Shown here piece after piece: positions 17,184 to 26,356 of a DNA stretch of 64,000 nucleotides. A program made the translations under genes and the position numbers. The DNA comes from Sphingobium sp. OAS761. Lineage in GTDB: Bacteria; Pseudomonadota; Alphaproteobacteria; Sphingomonadales; Sphingomonadaceae. The stretch is from assembly GCF_024168485.1 (NCBI RefSeq), contig NZ_JALJVY010000008.1, positions 62,001 to 126,000 on the forward strand, written 5' to 3'. Below the pieces are notes generated by a model that had not been told where the DNA came from, searched no databases, and worked only from the letters and a program-made list of their open reading frames with translations. Each line of letters opens with the position of its first letter. Position 1 is the first letter of the stretch.

Positions 17184-17438
17184 ATGAAATTCAGAAATCT
17201 GGCTATCGCCGCTGGCGGTCTGCTTGCGCTGAGCGCATGCGCGAAGAACGAAGCTCCGGTAACGAGCGCCCCCCCGGTCGGTCCCGGCGCCATCGCCGGC
17301 ACGGTCGCTGCGGATCGCGACGGCGACGGCTATGTCGACGGCTATTACACGGCCGACGGGATCTATCATGCCGTCCAGGGTCCGCCCTGCCCGCCGCCGC
17401 CGCCGCCTCCGGCCCCACGCGCGGGAGAACGCGGCTGA
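17184..17438 (+). CDS. small lipoprotein with an EF-hand-like loop and proline-rich tail
   Basis: An 84-residue predicted lipoprotein. The signal ends in a lipobox (LALSAC), so Cys20 should be lipidated. The mature part has a calcium-loop-like stretch DRDGDGYVDGYYTADG and a run of prolines (about residues 72-79). GGGAGAAGG sits directly upstream of the ATG. No function is known to me; similar DxDGDGYxDGY lipoproteins occur in sphingomonads. Its stop overlaps the start region of the L,D-transpeptidase, so the two may act together at the cell wall (inference). Confidence 0.75.
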   Translation: MKFRNLAIAAGGLLALSACAKNEAPVTSAPPVGPGAIAGTVAADRDGDGYVDGYYTADGIYHAVQGPPCPPPPPPPAPRAGERG

Positions 17439-17503
17439 TCCTCCGTCCTGTCGAGGCGCGGCATCCCAGCCGCGCCTCCCTGTTTCGTCCGCTGCTGGCT
17501 CCC

Positions 17504-18994
17504 ATGCTGCTGCTGGGTACTGCCGTTCCCCATCTGGCGTTCGCACAAGGCGGCGATATGTCGGCCGCGCAATCCAGTGTCGGTACGGAAATCCGCGCGC
17601 AGGTGGGCGGCAAATATCGCGACTTCTACGCGCGGCGCGGCTACTGGCCGATCTGGGTGGAGAAGGACCGCATCGGGCCGCAGGCGGATGCGCTTTTGGC
17701 GGTGATCGCCGACAGTGCCGCTGACGCTCTCGACCCTGACGATTATGATCCGCGCGACCTGACACGACTGGTGGAGGAGTCGGACGCGAGCGGATCGCCC
17801 AAAACGCTGGCGCGCGCCGAACTGGCGCTGTCACGGGCGCTGGCCGATCTGGTCGCCGACATGCGCCGGCCTTTCCGGGCGGTCCGGATGCGCTACCTCG
17901 ACAAGGAGGTGGAGCCGTCGCAGCCCGATCCGACCGAGATATTGCGTGCAGCCGCATTGGCACCCTCGCTCGCCGACTATGTCCGCACGATGGGCTGGAT
18001 GAGCCCGCTCTACCTGCAACTGCGACAGGCGAGCACGCGCTATGACGACATATGGGCGGACCTGCCGGCCATTCGTGTGGCCGAAGGCGTCCGGATGCGA
18101 CCGGGCGGCCGGAGTGCCGAAATCGCGGCTCTTCGCCATCGCCTCGGCCTTCCGGACGGCGATGCCTATGACAGGGCGTTGGCGGGTAAGGTCAGGGATT
18201 TCCAGGCCGATCATGGCCTCAAGCCCGATGGCGTCGCGGGCACGATGACCATCGCCGCGCTCAATATGGGCCCCGGCCATTACCGGCGCGTCCTGTCGCT
18301 CAATCTGGAGCGCGCGCGCCTGCTTCCCGGTCCCTGGACCCGGCATGTGGTGGTCGACGCGGCGTCGGCGCGGCTATGGTACTACAGCAAGGGCGGGCTG
18401 GACGGCACGATGAAGGTCGTCGCCGGCACGCAGGCTACGCAGACCCCGTTCATGGCAGGCATGATCCGTTACGCCACGCTCAATCCCTATTGGAACATCC
18501 CGCCCGATCTGGTGCGGAACAAGGTCGCGCCGAAACTTCTGAACGGCGGCTCGCTCAAGGCCATGAATTACGAGGCTCTGGCGGACTGGAGCGCCAATCC
18601 CGCGCCGCTGGCGCAAAGCGCCGTCGACTGGAATGCCGTGGCGGCGGGCCGGCAGGAGGTGCGCGTGCGCCAGCTTCCGGGCGGCGGCAATGCCATGGGG
18701 AAGGTGAAGTTCATGTTTCCCAACGACCTTGGCATCTACCTGCACGACACGCCGCAACGCAATCTCTTCGCCCGGGACGACCGTCATTTCAGCAATGGCT
18801 GCGTTCGGCTGGAGGATGCGCAGCGGCTGGGGCGCTGGTTCTTCGGCGACGCGCCCAAGGCCGACGGGGACGCGCCCGAACAACATGTCCCGCTTCCCCG
18901 GCCGGTGCCGGTCTATCTCACCTATTTGACCGCCGTGCCGACGGCGCAGGGCGTGCAATTCCTGCCTGATGTCTATGATCGCGACGGCGATTAG
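17504..18994 (+). CDS. L,D-transpeptidase (YcbB/LdtD type)
   Basis: Forms 3-3 cross-links in peptidoglycan or attaches proteins to it. The YkuD domain carries the SNGCVRL catalytic motif (Cys433 if counted from the ATG at 17504), and a peptidoglycan-binding helical segment (KVRDFQADHGLKPDG) precedes it, as in E. coli YcbB. The start is unclear. The ATG at 17504 would give a signal peptide with no basic N-terminal region, while the open frame runs upstream without a stop. CTG (17435) or ATC (17438) overlap the lipoprotein stop and have GGGAGAA 5-8 bases before them. The true protein could be about 22 residues longer. Confidence 0.8.
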   Translation: MLLLGTAVPHLAFAQGGDMSAAQSSVGTEIRAQVGGKYRDFYARRGYWPIWVEKDRIGPQADALLAVIADSAADALDPDDYDPRDLTRLVEESDASGSPKTLARAELALSRALADLVADMRRPFRAVRMRYLDKEVEPSQPDPTEILRAAALAPSLADYVRTMGWMSPLYLQLRQASTRYDDIWADLPAIRVAEGVRMRPGGRSAEIAALRHRLGLPDGDAYDRALAGKVRDFQADHGLKPDGVAGTMTIAALNMGPGHYRRVLSLNLERARLLPGPWTRHVVVDAASARLWYYSKGGLDGTMKVVAGTQATQTPFMAGMIRYATLNPYWNIPPDLVRNKVAPKLLNGGSLKAMNYEALADWSANPAPLAQSAVDWNAVAAGRQEVRVRQLPGGGNAMGKVKFMFPNDLGIYLHDTPQRNLFARDDRHFSNGCVRLEDAQRLGRWFFGDAPKADGDAPEQHVPLPRPVPVYLTYLTAVPTAQGVQFLPDVYDRDGD

Positions 18995-19740
18995 AGCACC
19001 CGCGCCAGCATCCATAACGCCATGGCGATCATCATCACATTTTCGGTGAGCGACACGAAGCCCAGCGGCACGTTGCTGCCCCCGCCAACGCACGCGCATT
19101 TGAGTTCGCGGCGGTCGATATAGACCGCCTTGAACACCGATGCCGCGCCGATTCCGCCGATGAACAGCGCCACGGGAATCGACAACCAGTCGAACAGGTG
19201 CATCAGCATCAGCAGACCCGCGCCCAGTTCCAGCACCGGATAGGCATAGCCATAGGGCACGAACCGACGCGCCAGCAGGTCATAATTCAGGAACATCGTG
19301 CTGAACTGCTCGACATCCTGCAATTTCAGCATGGCCAGCAGCATCATGGCGATGGCGATGAACCGCTCGGGCAACAGCAGAGAGAGGACCGGCGCCCCTG
19401 TGAGCGAGTTGACCGCGCCCGCCAGCAGTGCGGCGACCGCGAACACGGCGATCACCGGCGTATAGCTGGTGCCATCGGGATCGCGCACGGCCAGACCGAA
19501 ATGCCGCCGCAAATCGTCATAGCCGCCTATCCTTTTGCCATCGATGAAGGTCTGGGGCGTCGTCCTGACGTCATGCCCCGCCTTGAACATGTCCGTCGCC
19601 GCGCGCGTCGTCAGCCAGCGATCGTCCACGCGATAGCCGCGCCGGCGCAACAGCCAGCGGGACTTGATGCCATAGGGGCAGATGTGGCTCGGCATCACCA
19701 TGCGGTACAGGGTGGCGCTTCTGGCGGCGGGGTCGGTCAT
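18991..19740 (-). CDS. glutaredoxin-MauE fusion membrane protein
   Basis: A 249-residue protein with two parts. Residues 1-85 are glutaredoxin-like with a monothiol-like CPYG motif (SHICPYG, Cys21) and the GSH-site pattern TTPQTFIDGKRIGGYDDLRRHF. Residues 95-249 are a four-span MauE/DoxX-like membrane domain that ends with the CAC-V-GGGS motif typical of MauE redox proteins. It may carry reducing equivalents across the membrane or reduce disulfides of exported proteins. The start MTDPAARS follows a MerR-type promoter (19780-19811), divergent from the MerR regulator. Its TAA stop overlaps the stop of the L,D-transpeptidase on the opposite strand. Confidence 0.8.
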   Translation of the reverse strand: MTDPAARSATLYRMVMPSHICPYGIKSRWLLRRRGYRVDDRWLTTRAATDMFKAGHDVRTTPQTFIDGKRIGGYDDLRRHFGLAVRDPDGTSYTPVIAVFAVAALLAGAVNSLTGAPVLSLLLPERFIAIAMMLLAMLKLQDVEQFSTMFLNYDLLARRFVPYGYAYPVLELGAGLLMLMHLFDWLSIPVALFIGGIGAASVFKAVYIDRRELKCACVGGGSNVPLGFVSLTENVMMIAMALWMLARVL

Positions 19741-19779
19741 CGGGCATCCTCGGACATGGTTCCTTAAGCGGATGCCACC

Positions 19780-19811
19780 CATATAGGGTCCGTACCATGG
19801 TACGGAGTCAA
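19780..19811 (-). promoter_or_regulatory. MerR-type promoter with a mer-like operator
   Basis: On the minus strand TTGACT (-35, 19806-19811) and TATATG (-10, 19780-19785) are separated by 20 bases, too far for normal sigma-70 spacing but standard for MerR-activated promoters. The spacer is filled by the perfect palindrome TCCGTACCATGGTACGGA (19789-19806), which closely resembles mercury-resistance operators of the type CCGTAC...GTACGG. It drives the glutaredoxin-MauE gene and sits just before the divergent MerR gene. Confidence 0.75.
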
Positions 19812-19820
19812 GGGATGCGC

Positions 19821-20240
19821 ATGACGATTTCCGGTCTGGCCCGGTCGGCGGGCGTGCACGTCGAAACGGTGCGCTATTATCAGCGGCGCGGCCTGCTCGT
19901 CGCGCCGGACAAGGTCGGCGGAATCCGCCGCTACGGCGACGAAGCCGTGCGTCGGTTGCGGTTCATCCGGGCGGCGCAGGCGGCCGGTTTCACGCTGGAT
20001 CAGATCGGCGAGCTGTTGCACCTTGACGCCGGGCAGGATCGTGCCCGCGCGCGTGAACTGGCGGCGCAGCGGATCATGGCGCTCGACGCGACGATCGCGG
20101 AACTGAGCGCCGCGCGCGGCGCGCTCGAACGGTTGGCCCGGCAGTGCGATGCCCGCGACGAGGGGCCGTGCCCGATCATCGCTGCGTTCGAGGGAGAGGA
20201 GGAGAGCACGGAAGATGACTTCCCGCACCGCACCGGCTAG
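19821..20240 (+). CDS. MerR family transcriptional regulator
   Basis: A 139-residue MerR protein. The N-terminal helix-turn-helix and wing read MTISGLARSAGVHVETVRYYQRRGLL ... GGIRRYGDEAVRRLRFI, very close to the mercury regulator MerR. A long dimerisation helix follows and the C-terminal loop holds Cys109 and Cys117, which match the second and third mercury ligands (CHARR...C). The first ligand, normally in an HCEE-like position at the start of the long helix, is absent (DAGQDRAR). So the sensor site is altered. The ATG at 19821 is chosen because AAGGGA lies 7 bases upstream; an earlier ATG lies inside the operator. Confidence 0.85.
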   Translation: MTISGLARSAGVHVETVRYYQRRGLLVAPDKVGGIRRYGDEAVRRLRFIRAAQAAGFTLDQIGELLHLDAGQDRARARELAAQRIMALDATIAELSAARGALERLARQCDARDEGPCPIIAAFEGEEESTEDDFPHRTG

Positions 20241-20272
20241 ACTGGCGGCGCGCCATACCGGAAAGGCTTGCG

Positions 20273-20638
20273 ATGCCGCACTTTCTTGCCGTCTATACGA
20301 TGAAGGCCGAGGATCTTTCCCGCTTCCGGGCCATGCCCAAGGCCGAGCAGGACGCGGTTGATGCCCTCGGCCTTCCGCAATGGAACGCCTGGGAAGAGGC
20401 CAATACCGCCTTGATCCCCGATCGGGGCGGCATGGTCGGCAAGACGATGCGCGTTACCCGCAACGGCATCGGTCCGTCCTCGAACGACTTTTGCGGCTAT
20501 GCCGTGATAGAGGCCGACACTATCGAGGACGCAGCGCGCCTGTTCGAAGGGCACCCGCATTTCACGGTTTTTCCCGGCGACGGCGTGGACATCATGCCCT
20601 TTCTCGCCGGTCCCGCTTCGTGCGAAGTCAATCGCTGA
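20273..20638 (+). CDS. hypothetical protein, YciI/dimeric alpha-beta barrel-like
   Basis: A 121-residue cytoplasmic protein with no signal peptide. The C-terminal half (CGYAVIEADTIEDAARLFEGHPHF) has the pattern of the YciI/DGPF dimeric alpha-beta barrel proteins, in which a conserved strand is followed by an Asp-rich turn and a helix with HP. The family includes proteins of unknown function and small dehalogenase-like enzymes, so no activity can be given. GGAAAGG is present upstream of the ATG. It lies between the MerR gene and the convergent ruvX. Confidence 0.6.
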   Translation: MPHFLAVYTMKAEDLSRFRAMPKAEQDAVDALGLPQWNAWEEANTALIPDRGGMVGKTMRVTRNGIGPSSNDFCGYAVIEADTIEDAARLFEGHPHFTVFPGDGVDIMPFLAGPASCEVNR

Positions 20639-20641
20639 CGC

Positions 20642-21115
20642 CTATTCCATCCCGGCGACCAGTCCGTCGATGGCACCTTGCAGGATATAACTCGCCGCCA
20701 GCTTGTCGACCAGTTCGTCGCGGCGCGCGCGGCTGGCATCCGCCTCCAGCAGGGTCCGGGTGACCGCCTGTGTCGACCAGCGTTCGTCCCACAGCAGGAT
20801 GGGAAAGCCAAGGTCCGTCAAATTCTGCGCGAAGGCGCGGCTCGCCTGCGCGCGCGGCGACATGCTGCCGTCCAGGTTAAGCGGCAGGCCGATAACGATG
20901 CCCCTGACCTGCTGCTGTTCGATGAACGCGGCGAGTGCGATCTTGTCCTTGCCGAATTTTCCCCGGCGCACCGTATGGGCGGGGCTGGCGATCGACCATC
21001 CCGCGTCGCACAGGGCCAGGCCTATGGTCTTGCTGCCGACATCCATGCCAATCAGGCGCCCGCCTTGCGGCAGGGCCGCGCGGAAAGCCGGGCGTTCCAT
21101 CGTCAGCAGGTTCAT
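20642..21115 (-). CDS. ruvX: putative pre-16S rRNA nuclease / Holliday junction resolvase YqgF
   Basis: A 157-residue YqgF/RuvX protein of the RNase H fold. [15 protein letters not shown] holds the first catalytic Asp, [14 protein letters not shown] is the conserved phosphate loop, and [14 protein letters not shown] holds the second acidic residue. YqgF acts in 16S rRNA 5' maturation in E. coli and may resolve recombination intermediates; the sequence cannot tell which role applies here. The ATG lies in an ATGA overlap with the stop of the DUF3089 gene, so both are on one transcript. Confidence 0.88.
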   Translation of the reverse strand: MNLLTMERPAFRAALPQGGRLIGMDVGSKTIGLALCDAGWSIASPAHTVRRGKFGKDKIALAAFIEQQQVRGIVIGLPLNLDGSMSPRAQASRAFAQNLTDLGFPILLWDERWSTQAVTRTLLEADASRARRDELVDKLAASYILQGAIDGLVAGME

Positions 21116-22233
21116 TGTTTCAGAAAGGCCGACAGGCGCTGCCGCGCATCTTCGCGGACATTTTCCCAGAAAAGGCTATAGTCGTAGACGTGGTAATTGT
21201 TGCCGGGCAGGGTGAAGGGCCCCATGTCGACAGGCTCCCCGATCATCAGGATGCCGCTCGTGTCGCAGCGGGCCGGGACGATGCCGGTCAGCAGGTGCGG
21301 CGGCCTGCCTTCCTCCCTGCTGTCGAGCGTGCCCTTGTTGGCGCTCGCGGGCGCCTTGCCGTTGAAGGCGCCGGTAATGGGGTTGGTGCACAGCATGTGC
21401 GTGCCCTTGCGCGGCTCGCCGGTGAAGCCGTTCTTGCTTTCGAACGACTGGAGTACTGCCGAAGGATCGGCCGGCTCGGCGTAGCTCTGCCAGCTGACGA
21501 TGCAATGCGCCTGGTCGCGCCGGGCGCAGGCGGGCAGGCCCAGCGCTGGCAGGTCGGCTTCCACCGATACCGGCGAACCGACGGCATAGACCGCGGCGAT
21601 CCGGTCGGCAACCGGCTTGCCCGCGACATGATCGCGCACCAGTTGCAGCAGGTGGCGCGACCCCTGGCTGTGCCCGGCCAGGATCAGCGGTCCGTCCGGA
21701 TTGGCCTTCAGGAACGCCGCGAAGGCCTGTTCCACATCGCCATAGGCGGCATTCAACGCCTGTTCCCCGGCGGGCTTGGATGTCAGGAACGCACCATAAT
21801 TGGCCTGCCGGTAGCGCGGCGCCCATACATTGCCGGTCGCGTTGAAGGCGCTGGCCTGCCCCATTACGAAACGGCGGGCGGTGCCATCGACGTCCCTGTC
21901 GCCCAGCCGGGCATTCCAGTGGGCGTCGCCCAGGGTCGTGATGTAGCTGGTGGGGTGAATGAAGAATATCGCGGCGGGCGTCGCCGGCGCCGGCAGGGGC
22001 GTCGCGCCCTGCGGAACCCACAGCGCCGGGTTGTCCTTCACCTTGTCCGGCCGGGCGATCCACATGGCCGGGTCGTCATAAGCATTGGCGGGCAGGGGCG
22101 CGATCTGCGTGAAATCCTCGCGCGGCACCATCACCATTCGGATCAGTTGCATGCCCCATATCGCGTAGATGGCGAGCGCGGCTATCACCAGCACCACCAG
22201 CGCAGCGATGATATACAGAAATTTGCGCGCCAC
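21112..22233 (-). CDS. DUF3089 alpha/beta hydrolase, membrane-anchored
   Basis: A 373-residue protein with an N-terminal transmembrane helix ([23 protein letters not shown]), then a DUF3089 domain of the alpha/beta hydrolase fold. The nucleophile elbow is [12 protein letters not shown] with the candidate catalytic Ser in HSQG; the early [10 protein letters not shown] segment is also typical of the family. The catalytic domain should face the periplasm. The family is widespread in alphaproteobacteria and has no assigned substrate. It is divergent from gatC, and its stop overlaps the ruvX start by four bases. Confidence 0.82.
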   Translation of the reverse strand: MARKFLYIIAALVVLVIAALAIYAIWGMQLIRMVMVPREDFTQIAPLPANAYDDPAMWIARPDKVKDNPALWVPQGATPLPAPATPAAIFFIHPTSYITTLGDAHWNARLGDRDVDGTARRFVMGQASAFNATGNVWAPRYRQANYGAFLTSKPAGEQALNAAYGDVEQAFAAFLKANPDGPLILAGHSQGSRHLLQLVRDHVAGKPVADRIAAVYAVGSPVSVEADLPALGLPACARRDQAHCIVSWQSYAEPADPSAVLQSFESKNGFTGEPRKGTHMLCTNPITGAFNGKAPASANKGTLDSREEGRPPHLLTGIVPARCDTSGILMIGEPVDMGPFTLPGNNYHVYDYSLFWENVREDARQRLSAFLKQ

Positions 22234-22358
22234 CCTTGCTCTCCGATCGTCGGGCGCACTGCGCCCCCGTCACGCCACTGTCTGGCGCATGGGCACGATG
22301 CGCGCAAGGGGCGCGAAAGCTGCTTGAAGCAGGCGTGAGCGGATGGTAGCGGCGGCCC

Positions 22359-22646
22359 ATGTCGATAGACCTTCAAACCGTGAAAAAGATCGCCAGCCTT
22401 TCGCGCATTTCGGTGACCGACGCCGAAGCCGAAGCGATGGTGCCCGAACTCAACAACATCCTTGGCTGGGTGGAGCAACTGGGCGAGGTGGACGTGACCG
22501 GCGTGCAGCCGATGACGGCCGTCATCCCCAACCATCAACGCCTGCGCGATGACGTCGTTACGGACGGCAATGTCCGCGACAAGGTGCTGGCCAATGCGCC
22601 GCAGGCCGAACATGGCTTCTTCGCGGTGCCCAAGGTGATCGAATAA
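22359..22646 (+). CDS. gatC: Asp/Glu-tRNA amidotransferase subunit C
   Basis: A 95-residue GatC. It starts [19 protein letters not shown] and has the helical [22 protein letters not shown] motif that wraps around GatA. GatCAB converts Glu-tRNA(Gln) or Asp-tRNA(Asn) to the amidated forms. It is the first gene of the gatCAB operon, and its TAA overlaps the gatA ATG (TAATG). Other members of the aminoacyl-tRNA pathway are not in the window. Confidence 0.95.
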   Translation: MSIDLQTVKKIASLSRISVTDAEAEAMVPELNNILGWVEQLGEVDVTGVQPMTAVIPNHQRLRDDVVTDGNVRDKVLANAPQAEHGFFAVPKVIE

Positions 22647-24130
22647 TGACCGAACTGACTGATCTTACCGTGGCTGAAATCCGCGACGGTTTCCGCGCGG
22701 GCGATTTTTCGGCGCGCGAAGTGGCGGAAGGCTTCAACGCCAATGTCGCCGCTGCAAAGGCGCTCAATGCCTTCATCGTCGAAACTCCGGAAAAGGCGCT
22801 GGAAGCGGCCGATGCCGCCGACCGGGCGAAGGCCGCCGGTGAGGCGCTGGGCGCTCTGGCCGGTGTGCCGATCGGCATGAAGGACCTGTTCTGTACCCAG
22901 GGCGTGCAGACCACGGCAGCTTCGCACATGCTGGAAGGCTTCGTGCCGACCTATGAATCGACCGTGTCGGGCAAGCTCTGGGCCGCAGGCGCGGGCATGC
23001 TGGGCAAGCTCAACCTCGACCAGTTCGCCATGGGCTCGTCCAACGAGACCAGCTATTATGGCAATGTGATTTCGCCCTGGCGGCGCAATGACGGCGGTAA
23101 CGCGGCGCTGGCTCCGGGTGGCTCTTCGGGCGGTTCCTCCTCGGCCATTTCCGCACGGCTCTGCCCGGCGGCGACCGGCACCGACACCGGCGGCTCGATC
23201 CGACAGCCCGCCGCCTTCACCGGCATTTCGGGGATCAAGCCGACCTATGGTCGCTGCTCGCGCTGGGGCATTGTGGCGTTCGCGTCCTCACTGGATCAGG
23301 CCGGGCCGATGGCACGCACGGTGCGCGACAATGCGATCCTGCTGGAGGTGATGTCGGGCTTCGATCCCAAGGATTCGACCAGCCTCGACCTGCCCGTTCC
23401 GCAGTGGGAAGCCAATTTGTCGAGCGACCTCAAGGGCAAGACCGTCGGCATCCCGAAGGAATATCGCCCCGATGGGCTGAACGCCGAAATCTCCGCCATG
23501 TGGGATCGCGGCATCGAATGGCTGAAGGACGCAGGCGCGAATGTGGTGGAGGTGTCGCTGCCGCATACCAAATATGCGCTGCCGACCTACTATATCATCG
23601 CACCTGCCGAAGCGTCGTCCAATCTCGCCCGCTATGACGGCGTGCGCTATGGTCAGCGTGACCTGCCCGACGGGGCAGGCTTGCAGGACATGTATGCCGC
23701 GACCCGCGCCGCCGGTTTCGGACCGGAGGTGAAGCGCCGCATCATGATCGGCACCTATGTGCTGTCGGCGGGCTTCTACGACGCCTACTACACGCAGGCG
23801 CAGAAGGTCCGGGCGCTGATCGCCCGCGATTTCGAACTGGCTTTCGAGAAATGTGACCTGCTGCTGACGCCGACCGCGCCCAGCGCCTCCTTCGCGTTGG
23901 GCGAAAAACAGGCCGATCCGCTGGCCATGTATCTGAACGACGTCTTCACCGTGCCGGCGTCGCTGGCCGGACTGCCTGCGATGGCGGTGCCGGGCGGGCT
24001 GGATGCGGCGGGGCTGCCGATCGGCCTCCAGATCATCGGCAAGGCGCTGGACGAGCAGACGGTGCTGAATGCCTCGCTCGCAATCGAAGAACGCGCTGGC
24101 TTCAGCGCACGCCCGGACAAGTGGTGGTAA
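22646..24130 (+). CDS. gatA: Asp/Glu-tRNA amidotransferase subunit A
   Basis: A 494-residue amidase-signature enzyme that hydrolyses glutamine and passes ammonia to GatB. The catalytic triad is visible: Lys79 in GMKDLFC, the cis-Ser in the GGSSGGSS stretch near residue 158 and the nucleophile Ser184 in [12 protein letters not shown] overlaps the gatC stop and the gene ends one base before the gatB ATG. The order C-A-B and the spacing are typical for alphaproteobacteria. Confidence 0.96.
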   Translation: MTELTDLTVAEIRDGFRAGDFSAREVAEGFNANVAAAKALNAFIVETPEKALEAADAADRAKAAGEALGALAGVPIGMKDLFCTQGVQTTAASHMLEGFVPTYESTVSGKLWAAGAGMLGKLNLDQFAMGSSNETSYYGNVISPWRRNDGGNAALAPGGSSGGSSSAISARLCPAATGTDTGGSIRQPAAFTGISGIKPTYGRCSRWGIVAFASSLDQAGPMARTVRDNAILLEVMSGFDPKDSTSLDLPVPQWEANLSSDLKGKTVGIPKEYRPDGLNAEISAMWDRGIEWLKDAGANVVEVSLPHTKYALPTYYIIAPAEASSNLARYDGVRYGQRDLPDGAGLQDMYAATRAAGFGPEVKRRIMIGTYVLSAGFYDAYYTQAQKVRALIARDFELAFEKCDLLLTPTAPSASFALGEKQADPLAMYLNDVFTVPASLAGLPAMAVPGGLDAAGLPIGLQIIGKALDEQTVLNASLAIEERAGFSARPDKWW

Positions 24131-24131
24131 A

Positions 24132-25634
24132 ATGACTGAATCAACCTATCGCATCCAGGGCGCAACCGGCGAGTGGGAGGTCGTGATCGGCCTGGAGGTC
24201 CACGCGCAGGTGACGTCGAACGCAAAGCTGTTTTCCGGCGCCGCGACCGCTTTCGGCGCGGAACCCAATACGCAGGTGTCACTGGTCGACGCGGCCATGC
24301 CCGGCATGCTGCCCGTGCCGAACCGCGAATGCATCCGTCAGGCGGTGCGCACCGGCATGGCGATCGATGCGCAGATCAACAAATGGTCGCGCTTCGACCG
24401 GAAAAACTACTTCTACGCGGACCTTCCGCAGGGCTATCAGATCAGCCAGCTCTATCATCCCATCGTGGGCGAGGGGCAGATCGCGATCACGCTCGACGAG
24501 AAGAATCCCGAAACCAGCACCAAGGTCATCGGCGTCGAACGCATCCATGTCGAGCAGGATGCGGGCAAGCTGATGCACGATCAGCATCCGACCAGCTCCT
24601 ATGTCGACCTCAACCGGTCGGGCGTGGCGCTGATGGAAATCGTGTCGAAGCCGGACATGCGTTCTCCTGCCGAAGCAGGGGCTTATCTCTCGAAGCTGCG
24701 GACCATTCTGCGCTATGTCGGCTCGTGCGACGGCAATATGGACCAGGGGTCGATGCGCGCCGACGTCAACGTGTCGGTCCGCAAGCCCGGTGAGCCGTTC
24801 GGCACTCGAACCGAAACGAAGAATGTCAACTCGGTCCGCTTCGTCATGGCGGTGGTCGAGCATGAGGCGAGCCGTCAGGTGGATGTGCTGGAAGCCGGTG
24901 GCAAGGTGGTGCAGGAAACGCGCCTGTACGATCCGGATCGTAACGAAACGCGGTCCATGCGGTCGAAGGAAGATGCGCACGACTATCGTTACTTCCCCGA
25001 TCCCGACCTGTTGCCGCTGGAACTGGACGACGCTTTCCTGGAGGACTGCCGCCAGTCATTGCCCGAACTGCCCGATGCCAAGCGGGCACGCTATGAGGGC
25101 GACCTCGGCCTGTCCGCCTATAATGCCGCAACCCTGACCGCCGACGCCGACACCGCGCGCTGGTTCGAAGCGCTGCTGGCGGAGGCTGCGCGCATTCAGA
25201 AGAAGGGTGAAAGCGATGTTGCAAAGGCATCCGCCAACTGGCTGCTGTCGGAACTCTACGGCGCGCTGAACCGTCTTGGAAAATCGCTTGAAGAGAGCCC
25301 AGTAAGCGCTGGAGAAGGCGCCGAATTGCTCGCGCTTGTCGCCGACGGCACGATCAGCGGGACGATTGCCAAGCAGGTGTTCGAGATCATGCTGGAAACG
25401 GGCGACAAGCCTGGCAGGATCGTCGAGGAAAAGGGCTTGAAGCAGACGTCGGACACCGGCGCCATCGAAGCGGCGGTGGCCAAGGTGCTGGCCGACAATG
25501 CCGACAAGGTCGAACAGTATCGCGGCGGCAAGGAAGCCTTGTTCGGCTTCTTTGTCGGTCAGACGATGAAGGCGATGCAGGGCAAGGCCAATCCGCAGGT
25601 CGTCAACGAACTGGTGAAGAAGGCGCTCGGCTGA
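24132..25634 (+). CDS. gatB: Asp/Glu-tRNA amidotransferase subunit B
   Basis: A 500-residue tRNA-binding and kinase subunit that phosphorylates the misacylated tRNA and uses ammonia from GatA. The cradle domain starts [21 protein letters not shown], with the conserved [16 protein letters not shown] segment and [10 protein letters not shown], followed by a helical domain and a C-terminal YqeY-like tail ending LVKKALG. The start MTESTYRI is right after the gatA stop (TAA A ATG). An inverted repeat that can end the operon follows at 25640-25678. Confidence 0.96.
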   Translation: MTESTYRIQGATGEWEVVIGLEVHAQVTSNAKLFSGAATAFGAEPNTQVSLVDAAMPGMLPVPNRECIRQAVRTGMAIDAQINKWSRFDRKNYFYADLPQGYQISQLYHPIVGEGQIAITLDEKNPETSTKVIGVERIHVEQDAGKLMHDQHPTSSYVDLNRSGVALMEIVSKPDMRSPAEAGAYLSKLRTILRYVGSCDGNMDQGSMRADVNVSVRKPGEPFGTRTETKNVNSVRFVMAVVEHEASRQVDVLEAGGKVVQETRLYDPDRNETRSMRSKEDAHDYRYFPDPDLLPLELDDAFLEDCRQSLPELPDAKRARYEGDLGLSAYNAATLTADADTARWFEALLAEAARIQKKGESDVAKASANWLLSELYGALNRLGKSLEESPVSAGEGAELLALVADGTISGTIAKQVFEIMLETGDKPGRIVEEKGLKQTSDTGAIEAAVAKVLADNADKVEQYRGGKEALFGFFVGQTMKAMQGKANPQVVNELVKKALG

Positions 25635-25639
25635 CAGAT

Positions 25640-25678
25640 TTTTCGCACGCCGCCTGTCCCGGTACCGGGGTGCGAAAA
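25640..25678 (+). terminator. probable terminator of gatCAB
   Basis: TTTTCGCAC (25640-25648) and GTGCGAAAA (25670-25678) form a 9-bp stem; the loop holds a second small palindrome (CCCGGTACCGGG). It lies 5 bases after the gatB stop codon. A T-rich stretch lies on the 5' arm rather than after the stem, so it could also act on the minus strand. Confidence 0.55.
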
Positions 25679-25772
25679 TCCCGCTTGTTTTCCCCTCCGG
25701 AATTGAACACACACGCAACAGGCCGCGGCCGGGTCACGGGGGTGGACTCGCCGGTCTGGGGGGGATGCGCGG

Positions 25773-26324
25773 TTGCGGTTCGTTGCTATTCTGGGCGCGC
25801 TGGCCGCGTCCATGCCCTTCGCGGCGCATGCTGGCCCGCTTCAGGACACTCCGGACCCCGTTGTCGTGGCGTTCGCCGGCACGACCATCCCGGCCGGAAC
25901 GGCCGTGGATTTTCAGTTCGTCGACCATGTGAATTCGAAGACATCGCATAACGGCGATCATTTTCGTATCCGCACGACGAAGCCGATCCTGGTCGATGGT
26001 GTGGAAGCCGTGCCGGTTGGTGCCGAGGGCGAAGGGGAAGTCATCCACGCCGCGCGTGCGCGGGCCGCGGGAAAGGCCGGTGAACTGATCCTGGCCGCAC
26101 GCTTCATAGAATATCGCGGGCAGCGCATTGCGTTGCGCAGCTTCCGGTTCGGGGTATCGGGCGACAGCAAGACCGATGAAGCGATTGCGCTCGGGCTCAT
26201 CGTCGCCGGGCCGCTCGCCTTCCTCGTCGTCGGCGGCGAAGTCGATGTGCAACCCATGACCGATGGCCACGCCAAGGTTGCGGCCGACACGATTGTCACG
26301 CCGGCCGATCGCCAAGGTCATTAA
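25773..26324 (+). CDS. exported protein of unknown function
   Basis: A 183-residue protein with an N-terminal signal peptide (RFVAILGALAASMPFAAHA). It starts with TTG, with a GGGGGGGA run about 7 bases upstream. The mature part has the pattern of a recurring secreted domain: an AGTTIPAGTAVDFQFVDHV opening, then SKTSHNGDHFRI, GVEAVPVGAEGEGEV and a GKAGELILAARFIEY stretch, then a more hydrophobic end (LGLIVAGPLAFLVVGG) that may be a membrane segment. I do not recognise a family name or a function. It lies 32 bases before the DUF2846 gene and may form a unit with it. Confidence 0.7.
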   Translation: MRFVAILGALAASMPFAAHAGPLQDTPDPVVVAFAGTTIPAGTAVDFQFVDHVNSKTSHNGDHFRIRTTKPILVDGVEAVPVGAEGEGEVIHAARARAAGKAGELILAARFIEYRGQRIALRSFRFGVSGDSKTDEAIALGLIVAGPLAFLVVGGEVDVQPMTDGHAKVAADTIVTPADRQGH

Positions 26325-26356
26325 TCAGCCACTGCATAGGAAAGGGAAATGAGTAT

